Position numbers and translations under genes: made by a program. A DNA stretch of 41,865 nt from Flavobacterium sp. (GTDB taxonomy: Bacteria; Bacteroidota; Bacteroidia; Flavobacteriales; Flavobacteriaceae): positions 1 to 41,865 of the forward strand of contig NZ_JAIXYH010000041.1 in NCBI RefSeq assembly GCF_027490375.1, written 5' to 3'. Below the pieces are notes generated by a model that did not search any database, was not told where the DNA came from, and worked only from the letters and a program-made list of their open reading frames with translations. Below, piece after piece: positions 31,334-40,836 of this stretch. Position 1 is the first letter of the stretch; every line of letters begins with the position of its first letter.

Positions 31334-31654
31334 AAAATCTCAGACAGACTTATTTTTTGCTCAATTTTGATTCGCTGATTGCGAGATAGAATATTTGTTA
31401 GCTCTTTTTTAAATACTCTCGAGACTTCGTTGTTTCACGTTCTTTGCTTAGAGTTCCGACCGTAGAGTAACAGTAGACTTTTAGTTTATTTCTTTCTCGA
31501 AACAAATAGTTTCTAAAAGAAATATGTTTCGTTTTTAGTTGCCGTTGTGTTTTCACACTTTGGTATTCACTTCAATTCAGGTTGAACTTTGCACATCGAT
31601 TTTTAAGCTGCTGAATCACAACAATGTAGGGAGAGACAGAATCACTTTTTGCAA
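31334..31654. other. Gene-free stretch with one imperfect hairpin
   Basis: No coding frame is convincing here. The only structure seen is CGAAACA (31498-31504) against TGTTTCG (31525-31531) with an inner TTTCT/AGAAA pair, followed by five T residues; it could be a weak terminator for the ribE unit. The bidirectional terminator follows at 31655. Confidence 0.4.
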
Positions 31655-31691
31655 AAAAAGCTGTTCGTGCTTACTATTCGAACAGCTTTTT
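31655..31691. terminator. Bidirectional terminator after the T9SS protein gene
   Basis: AAAAAGCTGTTCG (31655-31667) pairs with CGAACAGCTTTTT (31679-31691), a perfect 13-bp stem with A/T runs on both sides. It serves the minus-strand gene ending at 31708 and read-through from the left. Confidence 0.9.
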
Positions 31692-31707
31692 ATTTGCATC
31701 AAAACGA

Positions 31708-33177
31708 TTACCTTTTAATCAACTTCTTGATTAACTTCATGTTACCGGAACTAATTTTTACAAGATAAACGCCTGTAGAAAGGTCGGAAATCGAATGTCC
31801 GCGTTGGTTGTCAAAATCTCCCGAAAGGCTGCGGATCAATCGGCCTTCAAAGTCTAACAGTTCTAATTGGTCGATTTTAGAACGTCCTGCATTTTTTATG
31901 TAAAGTGTTTCGTTTGCTGGATTTGGATATATTGAAATGTCGTCGGACTTTAGTGAGTCAATGTTTAGATTTGAACTAATTAGGAAATTATCTATTCGCA
32001 ATGAGCTGTTAATAACACCAAACGATGTGTCGTGTAGGCCAATGTAATATTGACCAGTGGTCGGAACAGTAAAGCTGTAGGTAAATGCACTGTAGCCTGG
32101 GTTGCTGTTTAATGCTGGTTCGGCGGCGATTATCTGTGTATGTGTCGAAGGATCTTCAGAAGTTCCAAGTGTTAACGTAAGTGTTCGATTAGCACTTGCA
32201 CTACTCGTTCTAAAATTGAAGGTGATGATATAGTCAGCACTGTTTTCGAGAGATATTTCTGGGCTTATTAGCCAATAGTTGTTAGTTTGGCCAACCAATG
32301 CATTCATTAAAAAGTAGCTCGGTGCTGAAAGCGCATTCGCGGCATTTGTTACCAAATTAAAGTTAGGAGAACCGTTTACTCGAGTCCAGCCTCCTAGTTC
32401 TTGGGTTGAGTCGAAGCCTGAATTATAAGGCACTGTTTTGGTAAGCGTGAAACGGTGCGGCCCAGACCATTCGCTGTCTTGATTTCCACTACAATTTGCG
32501 CGGATGTAATAGTCGAAAGTGGCTCCCGCTTGTAATGAAGCAAGAGTTATTTGAGCTTCGTTTGTGGAAATAGAGGTGCCTGTTCCTAGTGTAAATCCTT
32601 GCAAGCCATATTGAACAGTATAAGAAGGTGGCTGATTTACAGACGGCTCCCAATTAAGTGTTATTTCAGTGTTTGAGTTGTTACTCGTCTCATCGATATA
32701 ATATACACGTGTACAAGATTGCGGTGTAAAAGTAAATTCGAATTCGAAAGGGTTGTTTTCATAAAACGAATCCCATACAATGAAATAGGTATTTCCAGCT
32801 TGTACAGGAAAAGTGAGATTGGTTAAGAAATTTTGCGCTGCGGCGTCAACATCATCTGCCGAGTCGTAGCATGTTAAGGCATCACAATTTCCCGTCAAGA
32901 TACTTAATCGCGTATTTTCACTGTTCGGGGATTCATTAGCTGGTAAGTTCGAACTTATTGATACCAAGCCACTTTGAGTAGCAGTATATTTGTACCAGTG
33001 CGTTTGAAGTGCTTCGCCACTTTCTGTAAGAAGACCGAAACAGGGCGTTGTTGAAGTTCCTGAAAAAGCGGTAATATTATAAGTGTTGTTGCCTTGAATG
33101 GTAACCGCCGTATTACAGTCGCTCTGCGAAAACGCAAATACGGGAAAAGCAAGGATGCTCAGAACTAGTTGTTTCAT
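31708..33177 (-). CDS. T9SS-secreted protein with fibronectin III-like domain and sorting CTD
   Basis: A 489-residue protein. Signal peptide MKQLVLSILAFPVFAFSQ; N-terminal beta domain (SDCNTAVTIQGNNTYNITAFSGTS) with paired Cys; a fibronectin type III-like module (about residues 160-250, ITLNWEPSVNQPPSYTVQYGLQGF...YYIRANCSG); a jelly-roll-like domain (about 255-400, FDSTQELGGWTRVNGS); and a C-terminal type A sorting domain (ISIYPNPANETLYI ... GVYLVKISSGNMKLIKKLIKR). The CTD directs export through the type IX secretion system and attachment to the cell surface. Minus-strand TAnnTTTG box at 33201-33208. Cargo role unknown (adhesin or enzyme without visible catalytic motif). Confidence 0.9.
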   Translation of the reverse strand: MKQLVLSILAFPVFAFSQSDCNTAVTIQGNNTYNITAFSGTSTTPCFGLLTESGEALQTHWYKYTATQSGLVSISSNLPANESPNSENTRLSILTGNCDALTCYDSADDVDAAAQNFLTNLTFPVQAGNTYFIVWDSFYENNPFEFEFTFTPQSCTRVYYIDETSNNSNTEITLNWEPSVNQPPSYTVQYGLQGFTLGTGTSISTNEAQITLASLQAGATFDYYIRANCSGNQDSEWSGPHRFTLTKTVPYNSGFDSTQELGGWTRVNGSPNFNLVTNAANALSAPSYFLMNALVGQTNNYWLISPEISLENSADYIITFNFRTSSASANRTLTLTLGTSEDPSTHTQIIAAEPALNSNPGYSAFTYSFTVPTTGQYYIGLHDTSFGVINSSLRIDNFLISSNLNIDSLKSDDISIYPNPANETLYIKNAGRSKIDQLELLDFEGRLIRSLSGDFDNQRGHSISDLSTGVYLVKISSGNMKLIKKLIKR

Positions 33178-33550
33178 GGTTTTGCGTCGTTTTGTTTGCG
33201 CAAAAGTAACGAGGCGTTCTGCTCAAATATTTTAACCCAAAGTTATTATTCTGTAAATCAAGAACAGCTTTTGTTAAGAAATTGTAATAGTCGTGTATCG
33301 TTCTGGAAAATATGTTTTTTAGTTAAATTGTTGAGTAGCTTTTCGCTTTTATTCCCTATCGAACAGCTTTTTTCCAAAGAGAAAGTTAGGTGTTAAAGCA
33401 TAAAGGTCTTAGATACAATAGCTTAACAAAATTTACCTAAACTTAATAAAAAGCTTGGTATTTGTTAATAGATTAGTAAAATGCTGTTAACTAGTAAACT
33501 ACCTAGCCTTCCTAGCTTCGCACACAACAAAACAAAACCCAAAAACCAAC
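33178..33550 (+). promoter_or_regulatory. Divergent control region with a TTAAC-N6-ACCTA motif
   Basis: No gene is seen here. On the left, CAAAAGTA (33201-33208) is the minus-strand -7 box of the T9SS gene. For the rightward receptor gene, TAGCTTCG (33513-33520) is a -7 candidate. Two copies of the motif shared with 36543 lie at TTAAC 33423 followed by TACCTAAACTTAA, and TTAAC 33487 followed at 33501 by ACCTAGCC; spacing between half-sites is about one helical turn. Confidence 0.5.
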
Positions 33551-36493
33551 ATGCGTATCGTATTTCTAGTTGCACTGACTTTTTGTGCGCTAAAGTCATT
33601 TTCTCAAAATGGTGTTCTTAAAGGGAAGGTCCTCTCCGATAGCAATGGAGCTTCGATTTCTGGCGCCTCTATCATGATTTCACAGCTTGGGAAAGTAGAA
33701 TTTTCAGATCAAAATGGAGATTTTATTTTTCGTGATATACCAGCTGGAATATATGAGATTGAATTTTCTGCAGATGGTTATGCGACTAAGCAAATTACAG
33801 ATCAGCAAATTATCTCCAATGAAATTTCTGAATTGGTTGTTTCTCTATTAAAAAACGAAACGAAATTAGAAGAGGTTGTCATCACAAGAACGCGAGCAGC
33901 CACAGAATCAGTAAAGTCGCTCCTAACCTTACAAAAAAACAGTATTAGCGTTTCCGACGGAATTTCAGCAGAGACGATACGTAGGACTCCGGATAAGAAT
34001 ACATCGGATGTATTAAGACGAATTAGCGGAGCATCAGTTCAAGATAATCGCTTTGTAATTGTTCGTGGATTGAACGACAGGTATAATGCTGCCTACTTGA
34101 ATGGCTCGCCGCTACCATCATCTGAACCAGACCGAAAAGCGTTTTCCTTCGATATATTTCCTTCAAATATGTTGGATAACTTGATTATTACTAAGACTGC
34201 AACTCCAGACATGCCAGGAGAGTTCGCCGGAGGAATTATCCAAGTAAACACGAAAAGTATTCCGGATAAGAATTTTTCTTCATTAAGTTTAGGTGGCGGA
34301 TACAATACTGTTACCACAGGAAACAAGCAGTTGTACTACGAAGGCGGTAAAACCGATTGGCTAGGAATAGACGATGGTACCCGAGCGTTACCAAGTAATT
34401 TCCCGGATTACCGCACGTTTTTAAATTTAGATTACTTACAAAGAGCTGAATTGGCAAAGAATTTTAGATCCGATTGGCGATTGAAGGAAAAGAACTTTGC
34501 CCCAAATTTTAGTTTTCAGTATTCCATTGGGCGCACTTTTGAAATAGGTGAAAAGACTTTAGGTTTGATAGGAGCGGTGACCTACAATAGAAGTAATAAC
34601 TTTAATGAGACAGTTCGTAGAAATTTTGAAGAGCAGGCCGTTGGCGAGCCGACGGCACTGTACAGCGATTACTTTGATGAAAACTATGTTGAGCAAGTTT
34701 TAGGCGGAGCTTTATTAAATGCATCCTTGAAATTTAATTCAAATAATACGATTAGTTTCAAGAATTTGCTGAGTATTAATTCCGACGACCGTGTTGTTTC
34801 TCGAAACGGAATCCCTTTTGAAGCCTCGGCTTCAACAAATCCACTTTTACTTTCATCTACGGTTCGTTGGTTCACCAGCAATAAAATTTTCACCTCTCAG
34901 ATTTACGGCGAGCATTTTTTTCCGAAAGACAAAATTAAAATTGGCTGGAATACGTCGTACAGTTCGGTGCAAAGAGATATTCCAAACTTGAGACGAAATA
35001 TCTACACCCGTTTCCGGGATTATATTGATCCTGAAAATCCGAATGAACTCGACATAACACCTACCGCTAATATAGCTAACGGAAATGCAGGACCCGATTA
35101 TGGTGGCGGACTTTTCTTTTCTGAAAACAACGAGCGTATTTACAGCGGGAGATTTGACATTTCGCAAAAGTTTTCGACTTCAGAAACCGGCGATCAAGAA
35201 CTAAAATTTGGTCTCTCTGGACTGTATAGAAGTAAAGATTTTTATGCTAGACAACTTAGTTACAATCAATTGGGAGGTGTTGGAGATTTAGTTTTCGACC
35301 AAAACTTATTGTATTTGCCAGACGAGGAGATATTCAATCAAGCAAATATGGGAATTATAGCTCCAGGAGTAGGAGGATTTACTTTATACGATGGAACCAA
35401 ATACTTCGATGCGTACGACGCAAATTCCAAATTGTATGCGGCTTACATGATGATGGATAATTCGTATAAATTTTTGCATATCATATATGGAGCACGAGTT
35501 GAGAACTTTAATCAGCAGTTGGACACTCAATTAACCGAAACGGAAGTTTTAAAAATCAACGAAACTAAGTTTGACTTTTTACCAAGTGTTAATCTTATCA
35601 TAGCGCTTAACAAGAAGCAGAATTTGCGATTCTCTTATTCCAAAACAGTTAATAGACCCGAGTTCAGAGAGCTTGCTCCATTTGCATTTTACGATTTCAC
35701 AACACAATTTATCACTTCTGGGAATCCAACATTATCGAGATCTTTAATAGAAAATACTGATTTCCGATACGAGTTTTACCCAGGACGAGGTCAGTTACTT
35801 TCCTTTTCCTTATTCTACAAAGACTTCAAAAGTCCGATAGAAATTAAAGCAGGAGTTAACAACAAAGAAATTTCATATCAAAATGCTAAAGCGGCCTACA
35901 ATTATGGAGGGGAGATTGAGTTTCGTGCTTTGCTGGGCTCCGTTTTCAACCAGCCCGGATCCAAGTTTTTGAATAACCTAACCCTTTTTAGCAATCTGGC
36001 AATAATTCGCTCGGAAGTTGATGTATCAAACATAGCCGCAAGTACAGATTTTGAAAAGTCGAGACCTATGCAAGGGCAATCTCCATACGTATTTAATGGT
36101 GGTTTACTTTACGTAGACAAAGATTACGGCTGGTCGGCTTCGTTAAATGCTAATAGAGTTGGAAACAGAATTGCCATAGTTGGAAATGTGGAAGCCGAGC
36201 CTACTTTGTGGGAAAAAGCCAGAACATTTATCGATTTGCAACTCACAAAATCTTTTCTGAAAAACAAAGTTGAGGTTCGATTTAACGGACAGAATTTGCT
36301 TGCACAAGATTTAATTTTTTACCACAACAGAAATTTAAATCAGAAAGAAGTAACGGGAGTATCGCGCAGCATAAATCAGTTTTTTACCGGCGATGATCAG
36401 AATTTAAATGGTTACGATAAGAACGCCGACGACCAAATTTGGCTCACTCGTTTTGGTAGAACTTTCTCGTTGGCGGTTACCTACAGTTTTTAG
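33551..36493 (+). CDS. TonB-dependent receptor with carboxypeptidase-like N-domain
   Basis: A 980-residue receptor. Signal peptide MRIVFLVALTFCALKSFSQ, carboxypeptidase regulatory-like domain (about residues 20-110: GVLKGKVLSDSNGASISGASIMISQ...IPAGIYEIEFSADGYATKQI), then a plug (ETIRRTPDKNTSDVLRRISGASVQDNRFVIVRGLNDRYNAAYLNGSPLPSSEPDRKAFSFDIFPSNMLDNLIITKTATPDMPGEFAGGIIQVNTKS). A long barrel ends in QIWLTRFGRTFSLAVTYSF. The plug wording (DNRFVIVRGLNDRYN, DMPGEFAGG) is typical of large flavobacterial receptors that are often co-located with T9SS surface proteins, here the next gene (130-bp gap). Upstream motif suggests shared regulation. Substrate unknown. Confidence 0.92.
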   Translation: MRIVFLVALTFCALKSFSQNGVLKGKVLSDSNGASISGASIMISQLGKVEFSDQNGDFIFRDIPAGIYEIEFSADGYATKQITDQQIISNEISELVVSLLKNETKLEEVVITRTRAATESVKSLLTLQKNSISVSDGISAETIRRTPDKNTSDVLRRISGASVQDNRFVIVRGLNDRYNAAYLNGSPLPSSEPDRKAFSFDIFPSNMLDNLIITKTATPDMPGEFAGGIIQVNTKSIPDKNFSSLSLGGGYNTVTTGNKQLYYEGGKTDWLGIDDGTRALPSNFPDYRTFLNLDYLQRAELAKNFRSDWRLKEKNFAPNFSFQYSIGRTFEIGEKTLGLIGAVTYNRSNNFNETVRRNFEEQAVGEPTALYSDYFDENYVEQVLGGALLNASLKFNSNNTISFKNLLSINSDDRVVSRNGIPFEASASTNPLLLSSTVRWFTSNKIFTSQIYGEHFFPKDKIKIGWNTSYSSVQRDIPNLRRNIYTRFRDYIDPENPNELDITPTANIANGNAGPDYGGGLFFSENNERIYSGRFDISQKFSTSETGDQELKFGLSGLYRSKDFYARQLSYNQLGGVGDLVFDQNLLYLPDEEIFNQANMGIIAPGVGGFTLYDGTKYFDAYDANSKLYAAYMMMDNSYKFLHIIYGARVENFNQQLDTQLTETEVLKINETKFDFLPSVNLIIALNKKQNLRFSYSKTVNRPEFRELAPFAFYDFTTQFITSGNPTLSRSLIENTDFRYEFYPGRGQLLSFSLFYKDFKSPIEIKAGVNNKEISYQNAKAAYNYGGEIEFRALLGSVFNQPGSKFLNNLTLFSNLAIIRSEVDVSNIAASTDFEKSRPMQGQSPYVFNGGLLYVDKDYGWSASLNANRVGNRIAIVGNVEAEPTLWEKARTFIDLQLTKSFLKNKVEVRFNGQNLLAQDLIFYHNRNLNQKEVTGVSRSINQFFTGDDQNLNGYDKNADDQIWLTRFGRTFSLAVTYSF

Positions 36494-36542
36494 GTCAAAT
36501 TATTGACAATCAATTTAATATACTTAACTATTTAATGACGTT

Positions 36543-36590
36543 TTAACAAAAATCACCTAATCTTAACCTAACATTGCCGCTGTAGTTTTG
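36543..36590 (+). promoter_or_regulatory. Phased direct-repeat motif and -7 box upstream of the 1036-aa surface protein
   Basis: TTAACAAAAATCACCTAATC (36543-36562), then TTAACCTAACATT (36563-36575), forms about 11-bp phased half-sites (TTAAC, CACCT, AACCT). The -7 box TAGTTTTG is at 36583-36590. The region where -33 would lie is occupied by the half-sites, which suggests an activator site of the OmpR/PhoB type. The same TTAAC-N6-ACCTA motif precedes the receptor gene at 33423. Confidence 0.5.
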
Positions 36591-36622
36591 ATTAAACTTT
36601 TAACAATTAAAATAAACACAAA

Positions 36623-39600
36623 ATGAAAAAAATCTATGTTCTAGCCTGCCTGATTTTCTTAGGTAATCTAGCTTGGTCACAGATTATGCCAACCTCATAC
36701 CGAGGCGCATTTGCACCTGCACCCACAGCAATGTGGACAGACGGATGGACAAATTTCGATCCGCAGAATACGGTTTATCCAACCACCAATTTGGTAAACG
36801 TTACCAGTAATGTTACAACGAATACAACTTGGACAACAGGAAACACTTACGTTTTAAAAACGCAGGTATATGTAACTAACAACGCCACTCTAACTATACA
36901 GCCCGGAGTAGTTGTATTAGGAGATCAAATTGCTAACGGGGCGGCTCTTATCGTAACAAGAGGAGCAAAGCTAAACGCTATCGGCACCGCAACACAGCCT
37001 ATTGTTTTTACCTCAGACAAGTCGCCAGGACAAAGAGCGCGTGGCGACTGGGGTGGAGTAGTTTTATTAGGTAACGGCTCGTATAACGTAAATGGAGGTT
37101 TAGGTAATATAGAAGGAATTGCACCAACTCCAAATACCACATTCGGTGGCGGAACTACGCCAAACGACAATGATAATTCGGGAACTCTTAAGTACGTTCG
37201 AATTGAATTTGGTGGATACGTATATGCAACTAATGCTGAAATCAATGGTTTAACAATGGGTGCTGTAGGTCGTGCTACTACTATAGAGCACGTGCAAGTT
37301 TCGTATACAAACGACGATGCGTTTGAATGGTTCGGAGGTTCTGTAAATTGTAAGTATTTGGTTGCGTATAGAAATCTAGACGACGATTGGGATGCAGACA
37401 ATGGTTATAACGGTGTTGTACAATTTGGATTATCTGTTCGTGACCCACAAATTTCTGATGCTCCAGCGGTTTCAACTTCTGAAGGTTTTGAAGTAGATAA
37501 CAATGCTACCGGCGCCGCGGCATCTCCTTTTACCAGTGCAATTTTCTCTAACATGACTTTAATCGGACCTTCTTTCCGATTGACTTTGCCGAACGGTGGA
37601 ACTATTGCAAATGGTTACAAAAGAGCTGCTCGTTTGAGAAGAAATTGCCAGATTAAAATATACAACTCCGTGTTTATGGATTACCCAGAAGGGTTACACA
37701 TTGATGGTTTAACTACTGAAACAAATGCGTTAAACAACACCTTGATTTTTAAAAATAATCTTATCGCAGGTATCACTACACCAAACAGAGTTCTTCAAGT
37801 AAACTCTCCGGGTACTTTAACGGCAGGTTTGAACCCTTCATTTAATATCACTGCTTGGTTTGCGGCTAACAACAATTCAAGTCAAACGTCTAGTGCAGGT
37901 CTTTTAGCAGCTCCTTATAATGCATCAGATGCGACTATCTATACAGGTTTAGATTATCGTCCAGCAACGGGTTCTCCACTATTGTCGGGAGCAAGTTTTA
38001 CAGATACGGCTATCGCTGCCGTTACTGGTCCTGGATTACCAACTGTTACGACTCCAATTTTCCTTTGCAGATATTCAACAGCTGCTCCACTTACCGCTAC
38101 TCCTAATGGTGCGAATACTTTACGTTGGTATACTGTTGCAACCGGAGGTACTTTCACTACTACACCACCTGCAGTTCCAACAAGCTCTCTAGGTGTAAGA
38201 AACTACTGGGTTTCTGAAGTTACCCCTTCAGGTCAAGAAGGAAGCCGCGTACAAATTGTGGTTAATATTGTTGGGGCACCTTCTACTCCAGGTACAGTAT
38301 CTGGTACAGTAAACGGAAATACATTTAGTTCTTCAACAATCGGAAATCTTATTGGAACTAACATTCCTTTAACGCTTACTGTAGCTCCTGTTGCAAATGC
38401 AGCTTCATACAATTGGACAATACCAACCGGAGCAACAATTACTTCTGGAGCTGGAACAAATAGTATAGTTGTTAATTTATCAGCTGCTCAAGTAGTTGCT
38501 GGTCCTGTTGTGTTTACCGTGAAAGCAGTATCTAGTGCAGGTTGCGAGTCGGGCGCACGAACCTATACAGCAACTGCTGCAATTCCAGGTACTCCAGGTA
38601 CGGTAACTGCTTCTACGGCAAATCCATGTTCGGTGGTTGGTACTTCAACTCCAGTAACATACACTACAGCATTAGTTTTGGGTTTAACCTATAATTGGAC
38701 AGTTCCAGTTGGCGCAACCATAGTTTCAGGTCAGGGAACAAATTCGATTTCCGTACTTTACACGAACGAATTTGTTGCTACTGGTTCGGTAACACTTACT
38801 ACAACAAATGGAGTAGGAACATCGCTAACACCTCGTGTATTAGCCGTTACACGCAGACTTCCATCTACGCCTACTATAACATCAGGACAAATAGCTGCTA
38901 TTTGCCCAACAAGTGGAGCATATACTTACACCACAACCGTTCCAAGTTTCGCTAATTCATGGTCGATTACTGCTCCTGTTGGATCTGTTTTAACAACGCC
39001 ATCAAACCCAAGCAATACAAGTAATTTAATTGCAAGTACAACAGATACAACGTTCACCATTCTTTATCCAGTAAATTATGACGGATTAGGATCAATTTCA
39101 TTTGTTTCTACGAATGGTTGCGCAACTTCTAATCCAAGAAATGTTAGAATTACTAGATCTTTAGCAACTCCATCTGTTCCAGTTGGTCCTGCTGTTGTAG
39201 ATTGTGAAACACTTGGTCAGCCGGTTACCTATTCGGTTTTACCAGATCCGTTAGCTACTTCTTTTAATTGGATCGCACCAGCAGGAAGTTCAATCGTGTC
39301 AGGTCAAGGAACTAACACAATTCAGATTGTTTTTACAAACGATATGGCAGTTACTTCAACGTTATCGGTTAGCAAATCAGGAAACTCTTGTGGATTGAAT
39401 ATTGTAAGTAGCGCTCGTCGTTTCACGATTACTAAACCAACATGTGAATTCAGGCCAGCTGCTCAGGAAGTTGTAGTATCTTTTTCAGAAATGTACCCAA
39501 ATCCTGCAACATCACATGTTGATTTCACCGCAACAGCATTGAAAGCAGGAAAAGTTGAGGTTGCTATTTACAACTATACAGGTACACTTTCGCAACGTAA

Positions 39601-39733
39601 TACATTTGTACTTTCTGAGGGCGAAAACGCTATCAGAACGGATGTGTCTAACTTACCAAGCGGTATCTATGTCGTTAAATTTGCGACAGATAACGGTTCA
39701 GAAGTGGTAACTAGAAAGTTGGTTAAACGCTAA
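36623..39733 (+). CDS. Large T9SS cell-surface protein with beta-helix and Ig/PKD-like repeats
   Basis: A 1036-residue protein. Signal peptide MKKIYVLACLIFLGNLAWSQ; a right-handed beta-helix-like N-half (LTIQPGVVVLGDQIANGAALIVTRGAKLNAIGTATQPIVFTSD, RGDWGGVVLLGNGSYNVNGG, YVRIEFGGYVYATNAEINGLTMGAVGRATTIEHVQVSYTNDDAFEWFGG). From about residue 480 there are repeated Ig/PKD-like modules with the motif 'ASYNWTIPTGATITSGAGTNSIVVN' repeated as 'LTYNWTVPVGATIVSGQGTNSISV' and 'TSFNWIAPAGSSIVSGQGTNTIQI'. The C-terminal T9SS sorting domain is MYPNPATSHVDF...SGIYVVKFATDNGSEVVTRKLVKR. It is probably surface-displayed and paired with the receptor gene 130 bp upstream. No catalytic motif seen. Confidence 0.9.
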   Translation: MKKIYVLACLIFLGNLAWSQIMPTSYRGAFAPAPTAMWTDGWTNFDPQNTVYPTTNLVNVTSNVTTNTTWTTGNTYVLKTQVYVTNNATLTIQPGVVVLGDQIANGAALIVTRGAKLNAIGTATQPIVFTSDKSPGQRARGDWGGVVLLGNGSYNVNGGLGNIEGIAPTPNTTFGGGTTPNDNDNSGTLKYVRIEFGGYVYATNAEINGLTMGAVGRATTIEHVQVSYTNDDAFEWFGGSVNCKYLVAYRNLDDDWDADNGYNGVVQFGLSVRDPQISDAPAVSTSEGFEVDNNATGAAASPFTSAIFSNMTLIGPSFRLTLPNGGTIANGYKRAARLRRNCQIKIYNSVFMDYPEGLHIDGLTTETNALNNTLIFKNNLIAGITTPNRVLQVNSPGTLTAGLNPSFNITAWFAANNNSSQTSSAGLLAAPYNASDATIYTGLDYRPATGSPLLSGASFTDTAIAAVTGPGLPTVTTPIFLCRYSTAAPLTATPNGANTLRWYTVATGGTFTTTPPAVPTSSLGVRNYWVSEVTPSGQEGSRVQIVVNIVGAPSTPGTVSGTVNGNTFSSSTIGNLIGTNIPLTLTVAPVANAASYNWTIPTGATITSGAGTNSIVVNLSAAQVVAGPVVFTVKAVSSAGCESGARTYTATAAIPGTPGTVTASTANPCSVVGTSTPVTYTTALVLGLTYNWTVPVGATIVSGQGTNSISVLYTNEFVATGSVTLTTTNGVGTSLTPRVLAVTRRLPSTPTITSGQIAAICPTSGAYTYTTTVPSFANSWSITAPVGSVLTTPSNPSNTSNLIASTTDTTFTILYPVNYDGLGSISFVSTNGCATSNPRNVRITRSLATPSVPVGPAVVDCETLGQPVTYSVLPDPLATSFNWIAPAGSSIVSGQGTNTIQIVFTNDMAVTSTLSVSKSGNSCGLNIVSSARRFTITKPTCEFRPAAQEVVVSFSEMYPNPATSHVDFTATALKAGKVEVAIYNYTGTLSQRNTFVLSEGENAIRTDVSNLPSGIYVVKFATDNGSEVVTRKLVKR

Positions 39734-39756
39734 TTTCTAGTTGTTATTTTGTTTTA

Positions 39757-39781
39757 ATGGCCGTGAAAACGGCCATTTTAT
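39757..39781 (+). terminator. Terminator after the 1036-aa surface protein
   Basis: ATGGCCGT (39757-39764) pairs with ACGGCCAT (39769-39776) over a 4-nt loop, followed by TTTTAT. It lies 24 bp after the stop. Confidence 0.82.
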
Positions 39782-39785
39782 CCCC

Positions 39786-39812
39786 AAAAAACCCCGGATT
39801 TCCGGGGTTTTG
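39786..39812 (-). terminator. Terminator after the Ala/Lys-rich lipoprotein gene
   Basis: CCCCGG (39792-39797) pairs with CCGGGG (39802-39807); on the minus strand the stem is followed by six T residues. On the plus strand it is also T-rich, so it may work both ways. Confidence 0.82.
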
Positions 39813-39833
39813 TTGTTTACAAGTCAAATGCAA

Positions 39834-40229
39834 TTATTTGATTTTAGCTTTTTCTAAAGCTTCGTTGTAGCCTTCTTTCGCTTTCGCTTTTGCTTCATCT
39901 ACGGCTTCGCCCGCTTTTGCAGCACCTTCAGCGGCACCTTCTTTAAGTTTTGCCCAAGCTTCTTCGGCTTCAGCAAGAGTTTTCTTTGCAGCTTCTTCCG
40001 CTTTTTTGTCGCCTTTAGCGATGGCAGCTTCAAGTTCGGCTTTTGCTTTTGCTACGGCATCTTCAGCCGCTTTGGTGTCGACCGCAGGTGTTTCTACAAC
40101 CGTTGTTTTTGTTACTGCCGTTGTGTCTGTACCTTCGCTGGTTACAGTAGTTTCAGTGGTAACTTCTTTCTTACAAGCCGTGAAGCTCAATCCCAGAGCC
40201 AAAACGGCAATCATTAATTTGTTTTTCAT
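39834..40229 (-). CDS. Ala/Lys/Glu-rich helical lipoprotein
   Basis: A 131-residue protein from ATG 40229, MKNKLMIAVLALGLSFTAC, with the lipid Cys in SFTAC. The 22 residues upstream in the frame are not needed. After a Thr/Val-rich spacer (TTETTVTSEGTDTTAVTKTT) the protein is a long amphipathic helix of Ala, Lys and Glu (AEDAVAKAKAELEAAIAKGDKKAEEAAKKTLAEAEEAWAKL...), coiled-coil-like with an 11-residue-type periodicity similar to LEA or apolipoprotein repeats. Probably an abundant envelope lipoprotein with a structural or stress role (inference). It has its own terminator. Confidence 0.75.
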   Translation of the reverse strand: MKNKLMIAVLALGLSFTACKKEVTTETTVTSEGTDTTAVTKTTVVETPAVDTKAAEDAVAKAKAELEAAIAKGDKKAEEAAKKTLAEAEEAWAKLKEGAAEGAAKAGEAVDEAKAKAKEGYNEALEKAKIK

Positions 40230-40551
40230 GATGTTGTTGATTATGTAAAACTTATTAAAACAAATATGATGCCGAAGACGTAAAATCAATTGCAAGATAT
40301 TTTAAGCTAGTCATCAAATTGTTTTAGTGATGCGAATCGTTGCTGCTAGAGCCGGTCGAAGTTCTTTTCAATTTACGGTTTTTCCGTAAAATTTATCTCT
40401 GGGAATTTCGTACGTGGGAATCGCTCCCCATCCCACCCGCCCCCATCGAGGCGAAGTTTTGAAAAAAAATCGACATATCGCTACGGGTTTTCCGCATATT
40501 TTTTGGAGTAGGTATTAAGATTAAGGTATTAAGTATTAAGACTTCGATGAA

Positions 40552-40819
40552 TTCACCACTTAACGTATCGTTTTAGGGGAAACTAGAAGTTAGTCCCGAT
40601 AGCCATCGGGATAGAGGCTAGACTTTACGACGTTCACCACTTAACGTACCGTGTTTTCCCGCCTAACCCACGTGTCGTTGGTGCCTGAGCTTGTCGAAGG
40701 CTGATTTTTAGAAGATAGAAAATAGTCCCGATAGCTATCGGGATTGCGACGTTCACCAATTTACGTATCATCTTCCCAACATTATCCGCGTATCGTCGGA
40801 GCCTGAGCGTGTCGGAGGC
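40552..40819. repeat. Cluster of modular palindromic repeats
   Basis: Three copies of TTCACCA(C/A)TTAACGTA (40552, 40633, with a T variant at 40752), two CCCGATAGC(C/T)ATCGGG palindromes (40595-40610, 40727-40742) and two GCCTGAGC(T/G)TGTCG(A/G)AGGC palindromes (40683-40701, 40801-40819). They alternate in a fixed order. The remaining gap from 40230 to 40551 holds no convincing gene; at 40482-40495 there is TACGGGTTTTCCGC, identical to part of repeat A, and short GGTATTAAG-type direct repeats follow. Confidence 0.7.
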
Positions 40820-40836
40820 TGAGCGCAAAGACTATT

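Noticed and set aside
40634..40828. 64-codon frame before the IS
   Set aside because: It is made entirely of the palindromic repeat cluster.
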